A stretch of 40,500 nucleotides of DNA from Streptomyces sp. CNQ085 (GTDB taxonomy: Bacteria > Actinomycetota > Actinomycetes > Streptomycetales > Streptomycetaceae): contig NZ_JAJFAU010000002.1 of the NCBI RefSeq assembly GCF_022614595.1, positions 7,054-47,553 on the forward strand, read 5' to 3'. Shown in pieces: positions 11,428 through 19,329 of the stretch. Within the stretch, counting starts at the first letter, position 1; every line of letters begins with the position of its first letter. The translations under genes and the position numbers were made by a program. Under the pieces are notes generated by a model. That model was not told where the DNA came from. It saw only the letters and a program-made list of their open reading frames with translations, and did not search any database.

Positions 11428-12935
11428 CGAGCAGCACCGAGACCACCGTGACCACCCCGCAGGTTGCGGTTAACGACATCGGTTCCGAGGAAGCCTTCCT
11501 CGCCGCGATCGACGAGACGATCAAGTACTTCAACGACGGCGACATCGTCGACGGCGTCATCGTGAAGGTCGACCGGGACGAGGTCCTGCTCGACATCGGC
11601 TACAAGACCGAAGGCGTCATCCCTTCCCGAGAGCTGTCGATCAAGCACGACGTCGACCCGAACGAGGTCGTCGCCGTCGGTGACGAGATCGAGGCCCTGG
11701 TCCTCCAGAAGGAGGACAAGGAGGGCCGCCTGATCCTCTCGAAGAAGCGTGCCCAGTACGAGCGGGCCTGGGGCACCATCGAGAAGATCAAGGAAGAGGA
11801 CGGCATCGTCACCGGTACCGTCATCGAGGTCGTCAAGGGTGGTCTCATCCTCGACATCGGCCTCCGCGGCTTCCTGCCGGCCTCCCTGGTCGAGATGCGC
11901 CGTGTCCGCGACCTCCAGCCGTACGTCGGCAAGGAGCTCGAGGCCAAGATCATCGAGCTGGACAAGAACCGCAACAACGTGGTTCTCTCCCGCCGTGCCT
12001 GGCTGGAGCAGACCCAGTCCGAGGTCCGCCAGACCTTCCTCACCACCCTCCAGAAGGGCCAGGTGCGGTCCGGCGTCGTCTCCTCGATCGTCAACTTCGG
12101 CGCCTTCGTGGACCTGGGCGGCGTGGACGGTCTGGTCCACGTCTCCGAGCTGTCCTGGAAGCACATCGACCACCCGTCCGAGGTCGTCGAGGTCGGCCAG
12201 GAGGTCACGGTCGAGGTCCTGGACGTCGACATGGACCGCGAGCGGGTCTCCCTGTCGCTCAAGGCGACCCAGGAAGACCCGTGGCAGCAGTTCGCCCGGA
12301 CTCACCAGATCGGCCAGGTCGTGCCCGGCAAGGTCACCAAGCTGGTGCCGTTCGGTGCGTTCGTCCGCGTCGACGAGGGCATCGAGGGCCTGGTCCACAT
12401 CTCCGAGCTGGCCGAGCGCCACGTGGAGATCCCGGAGCAGGTCGTCCAGGTCAACGACGAGATCTTCGTCAAGGTCATCGACATCGACCTGGAGCGCCGC
12501 CGGATCAGCCTCTCGCTGAAGCAGGCCAACGAGTCCTTCGGCGCCGACCCGATGGCGGTCGAGTTCGACCCGACCCTGTACGGCATGGCCGCGTCCTACG
12601 ACGACCAGGGCAACTACATCTACCCCGAGGGCTTCGACCCGGAGGCCAACGACTGGCTGCCGGGTTACGAGAAGCAGCGCGAGGAGTGGGAGCGCCAGTA
12701 CGCCGAGGCGCAGCAGCGCTTCGAGCAGCACCAGGCGCAGGTCCTCAAGTCCCGCGAGGCCGACGCCCAGGCCGAGGCCGAGGGTGCCGGCGGCGGTGCC
12801 CCGCAGGGTGGCGGCGGCGGCACCGGTGGTGGCGGCGGCTCGTACTCCTCGGAGTCGGGCGACAACTCCGGCGCCCTGGCGTCGGACGAGGCCCTGGCGG
12901 CCCTCCGTGAGAAGCTCGCGGGCGGCCAGAGCTGA
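11424..12935 (+). CDS. rpsA: Ribosomal protein S1
   Basis: 503 residues with four S1 RNA-binding domains at roughly residues 35-105, 120-190, 205-275 and 290-360. Domains 3 and 4 are clear: GVVSSIVNFGAFVDLGGVDG with LVHVSELSW, and GKVTKLVPFGAFVRVDEG with LVHISELAE. Four domains rather than six is normal for actinobacteria. The tail after residue 360 is acidic, then Glu/Gln-rich, and ends in a poly-Gly stretch and LAALREKLAGG. S1 helps recruit mRNA to the 30S subunit. The ATG at 11424 is chosen because it gives the family N-terminus (MTSSTETT) and has GGAG at 11409-11412. Codon use is strongly biased, as expected for an abundant protein. Confidence 0.98.
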   Translation: MTSSTETTVTTPQVAVNDIGSEEAFLAAIDETIKYFNDGDIVDGVIVKVDRDEVLLDIGYKTEGVIPSRELSIKHDVDPNEVVAVGDEIEALVLQKEDKEGRLILSKKRAQYERAWGTIEKIKEEDGIVTGTVIEVVKGGLILDIGLRGFLPASLVEMRRVRDLQPYVGKELEAKIIELDKNRNNVVLSRRAWLEQTQSEVRQTFLTTLQKGQVRSGVVSSIVNFGAFVDLGGVDGLVHVSELSWKHIDHPSEVVEVGQEVTVEVLDVDMDRERVSLSLKATQEDPWQQFARTHQIGQVVPGKVTKLVPFGAFVRVDEGIEGLVHISELAERHVEIPEQVVQVNDEIFVKVIDIDLERRRISLSLKQANESFGADPMAVEFDPTLYGMAASYDDQGNYIYPEGFDPEANDWLPGYEKQREEWERQYAEAQQRFEQHQAQVLKSREADAQAEAEGAGGGAPQGGGGGTGGGGGSYSSESGDNSGALASDEALAALREKLAGGQS

Positions 12936-12993
12936 ACCGCAGGCCCACCGCGGTCGGCAGGCCGGCGCGTGGAAACCCGCGGTAGCGCGTGAA

Positions 12994-13029
12994 GCAGGGC
13001 CCCCTCCCCTCCCGGGGAGGGGGCCCTGC
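12994..13029 (+). terminator. rpsA terminator, perfect 16-bp stem
   Basis: GCAGGGCCCCCTCCCC (12994-13009) pairs perfectly with 13014-13029 around a TCCC loop, 59 bases after the rpsA stop. There is no T-tract, but the stem is very stable and the position is right. Confidence 0.85.
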
Positions 13030-13186
13030 GGCATCCTCCCCGGGAGGGGGCGGCCCGGCGCCGGGGAGCCGGCCGAGGACGGCACGATGCGTTGCCGAAG
13101 AGGTCTTCTGGTCGCCCGGTCGGGGGAATGCGCATGAGGCTGTGAATGTTGCCGACAGACGGAAGCGACACGGAGGAGCGACGAAA

Positions 13187-14161
13187 GTGCTGGACCCGCA
13201 GGGTTTGTACGCATGGGATCCGACCGGCCTGACGGAGGCCCAGGAGGTCGTCGGCGAGCCGGGCGGCGCCGGGCTCGTCATGCTCTACCACTTCGAGGGC
13301 TTCATAGACGCCGGCGAGACAGGCGGGCAGATCGTCGAGGCACTGCTGGACCACGGCCCGCGCACGACCGTCGCCCGCTTCGACGCGGACCGTCTCATCG
13401 ACTACCGCGCCCGCCGCCCGGTGATGACCTTCCGGCGCGACCACTGGGCGTCCTACGACACCCCCCGGCTGGAGCTGCGGCTCCTGCGGGACGACACCGG
13501 CACCCCCTTCCTGCTGCTGGCGGGCCCCGAGCCGGACGTCGAGTGGGAGCGGTTCACGGCCGCCGTACTCGAGATCGTCGAGCGGCTCGGTGTGCGGCTG
13601 TCCGTCGGCTTCCACGGCATCCCCATGGGGGTGCCCCACACCCGTCCCGTCGGCCTCACCCCGCACGGCAACCGCCTCGACCTCACCCCCGTACGGGACA
13701 CCCCCTTCGACGAGGCGCAGGTCCCCGGCAGCGCCGCCTCGCTGCTGGAACTGCGGCTGGCCGAGTCCGGCCACGACGTACTGGGTTTCGCCGCGCACGT
13801 CCCGCACTACGTGGCCCGCTCCACCTACCCCGACGCCGCGCTGACCGTGATCGATTCGATCACCGCGGCCACCGGACTGGTGCTGCCGGAGACCACCCGG
13901 GCGTTGCGCAAGGACGCGCACCGCGTACAGGAGGAGATCGAGCGGCAGCTCGCGGAGGGGGACGGTGAGCTGATCGCGGTCGTCCGCGGGCTGGAACAGC
14001 AGTACGACGCCGTGGCCGGGGCCGAGACACGTGGCAGCCTGGTCGCCGAGCCCGCCGAACTGCCCTCGGCGGAGGAGCTGGGAGAGGTCTTCGAACGTTT
14101 CCTGGCCGAGCGCGAGAGCGGGGACGGAGGCGCCGACGACGCGGGAGGCTCCCGGCCCTGA
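13187..14161 (+). CDS. PAC2-family protein (proteasome assembly chaperone-like)
   Basis: 324 residues beginning [12 protein letters not shown]. Recognisable PAC2 segments are [20 protein letters not shown] near the N-terminus, [35 protein letters not shown] and a C-terminal helical region with EQQYD and [17 protein letters not shown]. Actinobacterial PAC2 proteins are related to proteasome assembly chaperones. The organism's lineage has a 20S proteasome, but a chaperone role for this protein is inferred only. The GTG at 13187 is preferred because GGAGGA at 13172-13177 is correctly spaced and the frame upstream runs through the rpsA terminator. It is probably transcribed separately from rpsA. 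Confidence 0.85.
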   Translation: MLDPQGLYAWDPTGLTEAQEVVGEPGGAGLVMLYHFEGFIDAGETGGQIVEALLDHGPRTTVARFDADRLIDYRARRPVMTFRRDHWASYDTPRLELRLLRDDTGTPFLLLAGPEPDVEWERFTAAVLEIVERLGVRLSVGFHGIPMGVPHTRPVGLTPHGNRLDLTPVRDTPFDEAQVPGSAASLLELRLAESGHDVLGFAAHVPHYVARSTYPDAALTVIDSITAATGLVLPETTRALRKDAHRVQEEIERQLAEGDGELIAVVRGLEQQYDAVAGAETRGSLVAEPAELPSAEELGEVFERFLAERESGDGGADDAGGSRP

Positions 14162-14285
14162 CCGGGCCCCGCCCGCGCTCGGATAGGCTGGCGGCAGCCG
14201 CCGCGGACGATCCCGCGCGCGGCACACGGCCCCGCCGTCCGGCGCGGGGCGTGGCGCGGGCACGGACACATGTGGAGGCGCGGCC

Positions 14286-14891
14286 ATGCTCTCCGTGGGG
14301 CTGACGGGCGGGATCGGCGCGGGCAAGAGCGAGGTCTCGCGGCTGCTCGGCACGTGTGGTGCCGTGATCGTCGACGCCGACCGGATCGCCCGTGAGGTCG
14401 TCGAGCCGGGCACCGAGGGGCTGGCCGCGGTGGTCGCCGAGTTCGGCGAGGAGGTCCTCGCCCCGGACGGCACCCTGGACCGGCCCCGGCTCGGCTCGAT
14501 CGTCTTCAACGACCCGGAGAGGCTGAAGGCGCTCAACGCGATCGTCCATCCTCTGGTCGGGGCGCGCTCGGCCGAACTCCAGCGCGCCGCCGGCGAGGAC
14601 GCGGTGGTCGTCCACGACGTGCCGCTGCTGACGGAGAACGGTCTCGCGCCCCTGTACGACCTGGTGGTCGTCGTCGACGCCTCCCCGGCCACCCAGCTCG
14701 ACCGGCTGGTGCGGCTGCGCGGCATGGAGGAGGCCGACGCCCGCGGCCGGATGGCCGCCCAGGCGACGCGCGAGGAGCGGCTGGCGGTCGCGGATGTCGT
14801 CATCGACAATGACGGCCCCCTGGAGAAGCTGGAGCCCCGGGTCGCCGAGGTCTGGCGGCGGCTGAGGGAGCGCGCCGGCGGGCGCGCCTGA
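14286..14891 (+). CDS. coaE: Dephospho-CoA kinase
   Basis: 201 residues, the length of the stand-alone enzyme. The P-loop is [11 protein letters not shown] (residues 5-15), followed by [37 protein letters not shown] and a lid region [11 protein letters not shown]. It phosphorylates dephospho-CoA in the last step of coenzyme A synthesis. GGAGG at 14274-14278 lies seven bases from the ATG. A TAGGCT hexamer at 14184-14189 could be its -10 box, with no clear -35. The gene is followed by 243 bases before the TPR gene, so it may be monocistronic or read through from the PAC2 gene. Confidence 0.95.
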   Translation: MLSVGLTGGIGAGKSEVSRLLGTCGAVIVDADRIAREVVEPGTEGLAAVVAEFGEEVLAPDGTLDRPRLGSIVFNDPERLKALNAIVHPLVGARSAELQRAAGEDAVVVHDVPLLTENGLAPLYDLVVVVDASPATQLDRLVRLRGMEEADARGRMAAQATREERLAVADVVIDNDGPLEKLEPRVAEVWRRLRERAGGRA

Positions 14892-15016
14892 GGGGGGTGG
14901 GCGTCCCGCGGCCGTGGCGCCGTGCTTGGCCGCCTCCCGCTCCGGGAAGAATCCCAGTACCAGGGCGGCAGGGAATACGCCCGTGCGGCGGCGCGTTGCC
15001 GTGGCGGTACACCAGG

Positions 15017-15054
15017 ACGTCCCACGGGTGTCCTCGGACGTCCCGTAACGTCCC
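15017..15054. repeat. Three ACGTCCC boxes spaced 21 and 10 bases
   Basis: ACGTCCC occurs at 15017, 15038 and 15048 in the same orientation, upstream of the TPR gene. The spacings equal about two and one helical turns, so all three face the same side of the DNA. They could be operator half-sites; no regulator is indicated. Confidence 0.35.
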
Positions 15055-15134
15055 GGAACAACCCCCGTACCCCGAAGAACCCGTGATCCCGCGGTCAGCA
15101 CGACGCGGCCGATCCCGGTCGAGGAGGCGTCGAC

Positions 15135-15506
15135 GTGCCCGAGACCACGCCCGAGACCCATGTCATCCAGTACCGCGCCGCGGAGCAGTTGCTGGCCGCC
15201 CGCGATCCCAGGGGCGCGCTGAAGCTCCTGGAGTCCGTCGTCACGGCCTTCCCGGAGAAGACGTCCGTCCGCTTGCTGCGCGCCCGTGCTTTCTTCCTCA
15301 GCGCCCAGCTGCGCGCCGCCGAGGAGGAGTTCCAGGTCGTTCTGGAGCGCGAGCCGGACAACTCCTTCGCGCACTTCGCCCTCGGTCGCACCCTGGAGCG
15401 CGCGGGCCGCGACGAGGAGGCGCTGCGCCACTTCCGCCTGGCGGCGGCGCTGGACCCCCGGCCGGACTTCTGGGAGGCGGCCCGCTTCGGCGACCGCGCC
15501 GCCTGA
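15135..15506 (+). CDS. Small tetratricopeptide-repeat protein
   Basis: 123 residues made almost entirely of TPR-like helix pairs: AAEQLLAARDPRGALKLLES, LLRARAFFLSAQLRAAEEEF and AHFALGRTLERAGRDEEALR. These repeats form a curved surface for protein binding; the partner is unknown. There is no signal peptide, transmembrane segment or catalytic motif. The GTG start has GAGGAGG a few bases upstream. It follows coaE and is closed by a strong terminator hairpin, so it is likely the last gene of its transcript. Confidence 0.85.
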   Translation: MPETTPETHVIQYRAAEQLLAARDPRGALKLLESVVTAFPEKTSVRLLRARAFFLSAQLRAAEEEFQVVLEREPDNSFAHFALGRTLERAGRDEEALRHFRLAAALDPRPDFWEAARFGDRAA

Positions 15507-15567
15507 CCGCCGTCCTCCGCCCGCCGGGGGAGGGCAGTCGGATGCCGCCCCGGGCGCCGGGGAAGAA

Positions 15568-15613
15568 TGGGCGGTGGGCCCGGCTCCGTCCACAGCGCCG
15601 GGCCCACCGCCCA
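15568..15613 (+). terminator. Terminator after the TPR gene, perfect 17-bp stem
   Basis: The arms 15568-15584 (TGGGCGGTGGGCCCGGC) and 15597-15613 are exact complements around a 12-base loop. The hairpin lies 62 bases after the TPR stop. It also excludes the longer start of the next gene, whose frame would run through it. Confidence 0.85.
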
Positions 15614-15638
15614 CACCCGCCCCGACCCTGGACAGCCC

Positions 15639-16403
15639 GTGCCGATATCAACCCTCCGCCCGGTCTCCGCCTCCGTTCTCGCGCTGGGCGCCGCCCTGTT
15701 CCTGACGGGCTGTGAGTCGGTCGACCTCGAAGTCCCGTCCCCGGGGCCGGAGTCCGGACCGTCCGCCGGACGTGCCGTCAGCCCGCTGGAGAACGAGGAG
15801 GGCACCGATCCGGGACTGGCGCCGGTCTCCTCCGCACAGGGCCGTGAGAGGGCCCGCGAGATCGTGTCGGAGCTGGCGACCAAGGGGCGCGGGCCCAGGA
15901 CGGGCTACAACCGCGACGAGTTCGGCTACGCCTGGATGGACACCGCCGATGGAGTGCCGCTGGCGCGCAACGGCTGCGACACTCGCAACGACCTCCTCGC
16001 CCGCGACGGCGAGGAGCTGCGATTCCGCTCCGGCTCCGACTGCGTGGTCATCGCCATGACGCTGGCCGACCCGTACACGGGCAAGGAGATCGCCTGGAGG
16101 AAGCAGGACGCCGCCGAGGTGCAGATCGACCATGTGGTGCCGCTGTCGTACGCCTGGCAGATGGGCGCCGCGCGCTGGCCGGAGGACAAGCGCGAGCGGC
16201 TCGCCAACGACCCGCTGAACCTGCTGCCGGTCGAGGGCCGCGCCAACTCGGTCAAGGGTGACTCCGGTCCGGCCTCCTGGCTGCCGCCGAACAAGCCGGT
16301 CCGCTGCGCCTACGCGGTGCGCTTCGCGCAGGTGGCCCTGGAGTACGAGATGCCGGTGACGGCCGCGGACAAGGAGACGATGCTGCGGCAGTGCGGGGGC
16401 TGA
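15639..16403 (+). CDS. Secreted HNH-family nuclease-like lipoprotein
   Basis: 254 residues. The N-terminus has a lipoprotein signal ending in LTGC (Cys25), so the protein should be anchored outside the membrane. The C-terminal half holds an HNH/DUF1524-like core: QIDHVVPLSYAWQMGA with His165, NDPLNLLPVEGRANSVKGD and ASWLPPNKPVRC. This is the beta-beta-alpha-metal fold of nucleases such as the C-terminal domain of GmrD, here without any NTPase or McrBC partner. Four Cys in the mature domain may form disulfides. The GTG at 15639 is chosen because it begins the signal peptide just after the terminator; no Shine-Dalgarno is evident, so translation may be weak. A role in extracellular DNA use or defence is conjecture. 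Confidence 0.82.
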   Translation: MPISTLRPVSASVLALGAALFLTGCESVDLEVPSPGPESGPSAGRAVSPLENEEGTDPGLAPVSSAQGRERAREIVSELATKGRGPRTGYNRDEFGYAWMDTADGVPLARNGCDTRNDLLARDGEELRFRSGSDCVVIAMTLADPYTGKEIAWRKQDAAEVQIDHVVPLSYAWQMGAARWPEDKRERLANDPLNLLPVEGRANSVKGDSGPASWLPPNKPVRCAYAVRFAQVALEYEMPVTAADKETMLRQCGG

Positions 16404-16520
16404 GGCCCGCGGCGCGGGAAGGGGGGCCGTGGCGGGCGGTCTGGCGGAGAGGGCCGGTTTTCCCCAGCATGAGGGTGTACCCGACAGCACCCACCGGCAC
16501 CGTCCCCACCGGGAGGAACC

Positions 16521-17195
16521 ATGAGACGCCCGCCCGTCCCCACGACCGTCCTGGCGTTACTGGCGGCCTTGGCCACCGTGCTCCTGGGCGCCCCCACCGC
16601 TTCGGCGGCGCCGACCGCCGTGCGCGGCGGCGACGTACTGTACGACGACCGGGGCCGTTACTGCGTGGTGGCCTTCAACGCCCGCCGCGGTAGTGAGTAC
16701 CATGGCATTCTCGCGGGCCACTGCATGGGGGCGACGGCCGCCACCTGGTACGCCGACGCGGCGCGGACCGTACCGGTCGGCACCACCGGGGCCGGGAGCT
16801 TCCCCGGTGACACCTACGGGGTCATCCGCTACACCAACACTTTGCTGGCCTACCCCGGAGAGGTGAGTCTGGGCGGCGGGGCCGCCCGGGACATCACCGG
16901 GGCCGCCTCTCCCCGCGTGGGCCAGTCCGTCTGCCACATGGGCCGGGTCAGCGGGCTGCGCTGCGGCACGGTCAACGCGGTCAACGTCACGGTCAACCAC
17001 CCCGGCGGCACTCTCCACGGGCTGTTCAGATCCAACGCCTGCTCGGAGGTGGGCGACGAAGGAGGCCCCGCCTTCTCTGGCACCACGGCCCTCGGCATCA
17101 TCGTGGGTGGCAGCGGCAACTGCGCCTTCGGCGGCGTCACGTACTACCAGCCCGTCACCCAGATCCTGGCCGCGCACGGGCTGACTCTCTACTGA
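16521..17195 (+). CDS. Secreted trypsin-like pseudoprotease, copy 1
   Basis: 224 residues with a Sec signal peptide (about 1-29, ending ASA). The rest aligns throughout with streptogrisins: GGDVLYDDRGR, AGHCMG with His67, the SFP..YGVIRYTN segment, GGSGNC and the terminal GLTLY. The catalytic Ser position reads GDEGGP (Glu180) instead of GDSGGP. The catalytic Asp position is Thr98, with an Asp one residue earlier. Ser to Glu needs more than one base change, so it is not a simple sequencing error. There is no propeptide of the kind active streptogrisins use for folding. Codon 13 is TTA (16557-16559), implying dependence on the bldA tRNA. GGGAGGA precedes the ATG. It is probably a binding or regulatory protein rather than an enzyme. 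Confidence 0.88.
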   Translation: MRRPPVPTTVLALLAALATVLLGAPTASAAPTAVRGGDVLYDDRGRYCVVAFNARRGSEYHGILAGHCMGATAATWYADAARTVPVGTTGAGSFPGDTYGVIRYTNTLLAYPGEVSLGGGAARDITGAASPRVGQSVCHMGRVSGLRCGTVNAVNVTVNHPGGTLHGLFRSNACSEVGDEGGPAFSGTTALGIIVGGSGNCAFGGVTYYQPVTQILAAHGLTLY

Positions 17196-17953
17196 AGCCC
17201 TCGGACGCGGCCGTGACCGTCGTACACCGGCAGGCAACCGGCCGGGGGCGAACCGGCCGGCCTTCTCGCAGGAGACCGTCGTCCGCGCGGACGACGCCGC
17301 GGGCGGGCGGTGTGCGCGGACGGGTCAGCGGGTCGCGGGCGGCGGCAGGTGACCGCACAGCCGCGGGCAGACGACCATCCGCCCGGCCGCGGTTCCGGAC
17401 CGCGGGCGTCCGGTGTGTTCCCTCCCGGCAGCCGGACGGCACCGCGTCCGGAGGGGGCGCCGGTGGAGAAGTCCGTTGAGACGGCAGAGCCGGTGCGGGG
17501 ATCGGGACGGGGAACGAGGGGAAGGCGACACCCTCACACCGTATCGGCCCCGGCCCGCCTCCGGGCGCGCCGGGTGGGGACCCGCGCACCGGCCGAGCGG
17601 AGTGCGGGACTTCCGCCGTGCCGGCGGACCGCGTCGGCCGACACGTGGCCGCCCGGAAGAGGCTCGCCGGGACGCACGGTCACGAGACCCTCGCCGTCCA
17701 CCACGTACCGGAACGACTGCCGGGTCCGCAGGGGCATGCCGGGGGAGGTGGTCTGCCGGACAGTGTTCCCGGAGGCGAAGTTCCCGGAGGCGGAGGGGGC
17801 GCTGCGCACGGGCGTGTGCTCCCCGGAATCCGCCGGCCGTGCCGAGGCGCCATGTTCGGCCCGGCCGATCGGACGGTCTGGTGCGAAGGGCCGGTTCCCC
17901 TCAGAATCGGGGCACCGGCAATACCTGCCGGTGCCGTCCCATCGGGAGGAATC
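17196..17953. other. 758-base spacer between the pseudoprotease copies
   Basis: No gene is convincing here. On the minus strand a short frame around 17534-17809 contains a protein-like stretch (RQSFRYVVDGEGLVTVRPGE) that degenerates on both sides; it may be a remnant of an unknown gene. The last 80 bases before copy 2 resemble the region before copy 1 (AGGGCCGGTT, then CACCGG and the Shine-Dalgarno GGGAGGA), so the duplication included upstream regulatory sequence. A weak CCGGCC/GGCCGG hairpin near 17239-17260 may terminate copy 1. Confidence 0.4.
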
Positions 17954-18616
17954 ATGAGACGTCCGTCCGTACCCCCGACCGTTCTGGCGTTACTGGCGCT
18001 CCTCGCCGCCGTGCTCCTCGGCGCTCCCGCGGCCTCCGCCGCACCCGCGCCGGCTTCGACCACCGTGGGCAGCGGCAGCCTGCTGTACAGCAGCGACGGC
18101 CACCGCTGCAGGGTGTCCCTCAACGCCCGCGGGGGCAGCGAGTACTACGGGCTCGTCCTGGGGCACTGCATGGGGGCGACGGCCTCCACCTGGTACGCCG
18201 ACGCGGCGTGGACCGTGCCGGTCGGCACCACCGAGGCCAGGAGCTTCCCCGGTGACGACTACGGGATCATTCGTTACACCAACACCTCGCTGTCCTACCC
18301 GGGCGGGACGGGGTTCACGGGAGTCTCCAGCCCCTCGGTCGGCCGGAACATCTGCCATCAGGGCTCGGCCACCGGGCCCCGGTGCGGCCGGGTCACCGCG
18401 GTCGGCATCACGATCGACTACGGAGGCGGCCCCGTTGACGGACTGTTCGTCTCGAACGTCTGCTCGGATTATTTCGACAGAGGTACCCTCGGGTTCTCGA
18501 ACACCAGGATCCTCGGCATCATCGTGAGTGGCAGCGGTAGCTGCGACTTCGGCGGCGTCACGTACTACCAGCCCGTCCTCCCGGTCCTGGCCGCGTACGG
18601 GCTGAATCTGTACTGA
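17954..18616 (+). CDS. Secreted trypsin-like pseudoprotease, copy 2
   Basis: 220 residues, clearly paralogous to copy 1: the same MRRPxVPxTVLALLA signal peptide, GHCMGATAxTWYADAA and the GVTYYQPV ending. His71 and the catalytic-type Asp102 (PGDDYGIIRYTN) are kept, but the serine motif reads FDRGTL, with Arg176 in place of Ser and the oxyanion-loop glycines disturbed. It should not cleave peptides. Six Cys are kept, so the fold is probably intact. As in copy 1 there is no propeptide, and codon 13 is TTA (17990-17992). The frame stays open far upstream, but ATG 17954 with GGGAGGA and the signal peptide is clear. The different catalytic changes in the two copies suggest independent loss or selection for a non-enzymatic role. 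Confidence 0.87.
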   Translation: MRRPSVPPTVLALLALLAAVLLGAPAASAAPAPASTTVGSGSLLYSSDGHRCRVSLNARGGSEYYGLVLGHCMGATASTWYADAAWTVPVGTTEARSFPGDDYGIIRYTNTSLSYPGGTGFTGVSSPSVGRNICHQGSATGPRCGRVTAVGITIDYGGGPVDGLFVSNVCSDYFDRGTLGFSNTRILGIIVSGSGSCDFGGVTYYQPVLPVLAAYGLNLY

Positions 18617-18733
18617 GGCCGGTGGTCCACCGGGAGGAGCGGCTCGGGGCATCCCGTCCGGGCGGGAGCCCCTGGCCCCGGGGCCTGTCCGGACGCACGG
18701 GACTTACGCCGCGTCGGCCGGGAGCGGTGCCGG

Positions 18734-18739
18734 TATCCT
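18734..18739 (+). promoter_or_regulatory. Candidate -10 box for a leaderless transcript
   Basis: TATCCT lies six bases before the GTG at 18746, the spacing at which transcription would start at or next to the start codon. There is no Shine-Dalgarno and no good -35. Confidence 0.4.
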
Positions 18740-18745
18740 GCCTCC

Positions 18746-19210
18746 GTGGCTGAGGAAGAGGCGGGGGCGGCCGGCGGGCCCGGGGACGTCCCGGGGAACG
18801 GGGGGCCGGCCGCGACGACACAGGCGCGGGCGGACGAGGTGGGCGCCGTGCGGACGGCCTACGAGCCCGACCCGGACGGCGACCCCGACCCCGGAGAGAT
18901 CGTCTGGACCTGGGTGCCGTACGAGGAGATGGACGGACGGGGCAAGGACCGGCCCGTTCTGGTGGTGGCGCGTGAAGCGGCCGGCACCCTGCTCGCCGTC
19001 CAGCTCTCCAGCAGACGGCGGGACGGCGAGCACGACTGGGTACCGCTGGGCTCCGGCCCCTGGGACCGCTCCGGGCGGGACTCGTGGGTGGACCTGGACC
19101 GGGTGCTGCGTGTTCACCCGCAGGGCATGCGGCGCGAGGCGTGCGCACTGGACAGGGCGAGGTTCAACCGGGTCGTGCACAGCCTCCAGCGGCGGTACGG
19201 CTGGCGCTGA
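18746..19210 (+). CDS. Orphan PemK/MazF-family protein
   Basis: 154 residues: about 45 residues of Gly/Ala/Asp-rich N-terminus, then a MazF/PemK fold with [34 protein letters not shown] and a C-terminal helix [15 protein letters not shown]. Classical MazF proteins are sequence-specific endoribonucleases paired with an antitoxin. No antitoxin gene is adjacent: upstream is pseudoprotease copy 2 and downstream an ogt remnant. The characteristic Arg-Pro (DRPVLV) is kept, but activity cannot be judged. Many Streptomyces have such chromosomal singletons. The GTG start has no Shine-Dalgarno and a -10-like TATCCT six bases upstream, suggesting a leaderless mRNA. Confidence 0.75.
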   Translation: MAEEEAGAAGGPGDVPGNGGPAATTQARADEVGAVRTAYEPDPDGDPDPGEIVWTWVPYEEMDGRGKDRPVLVVAREAAGTLLAVQLSSRRRDGEHDWVPLGSGPWDRSGRDSWVDLDRVLRVHPQGMRREACALDRARFNRVVHSLQRRYGWR

Positions 19211-19329
19211 CCCGGGCGCATACTGGCCCGATACGGCACGACCGACCCACAGTACTGCCGGTGGATCTTCACCGACCCGGCCCGGCAGGGGCCGGAGCCG
19301 TGGGACGGCGTGCGCCGGGTGGTGGTCGC

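Noticed and set aside
12989..13186. Longer N-terminus for the PAC2 protein
   Set aside because: The extension would translate the rpsA terminator hairpin; the GTG at 13187 has a good Shine-Dalgarno.
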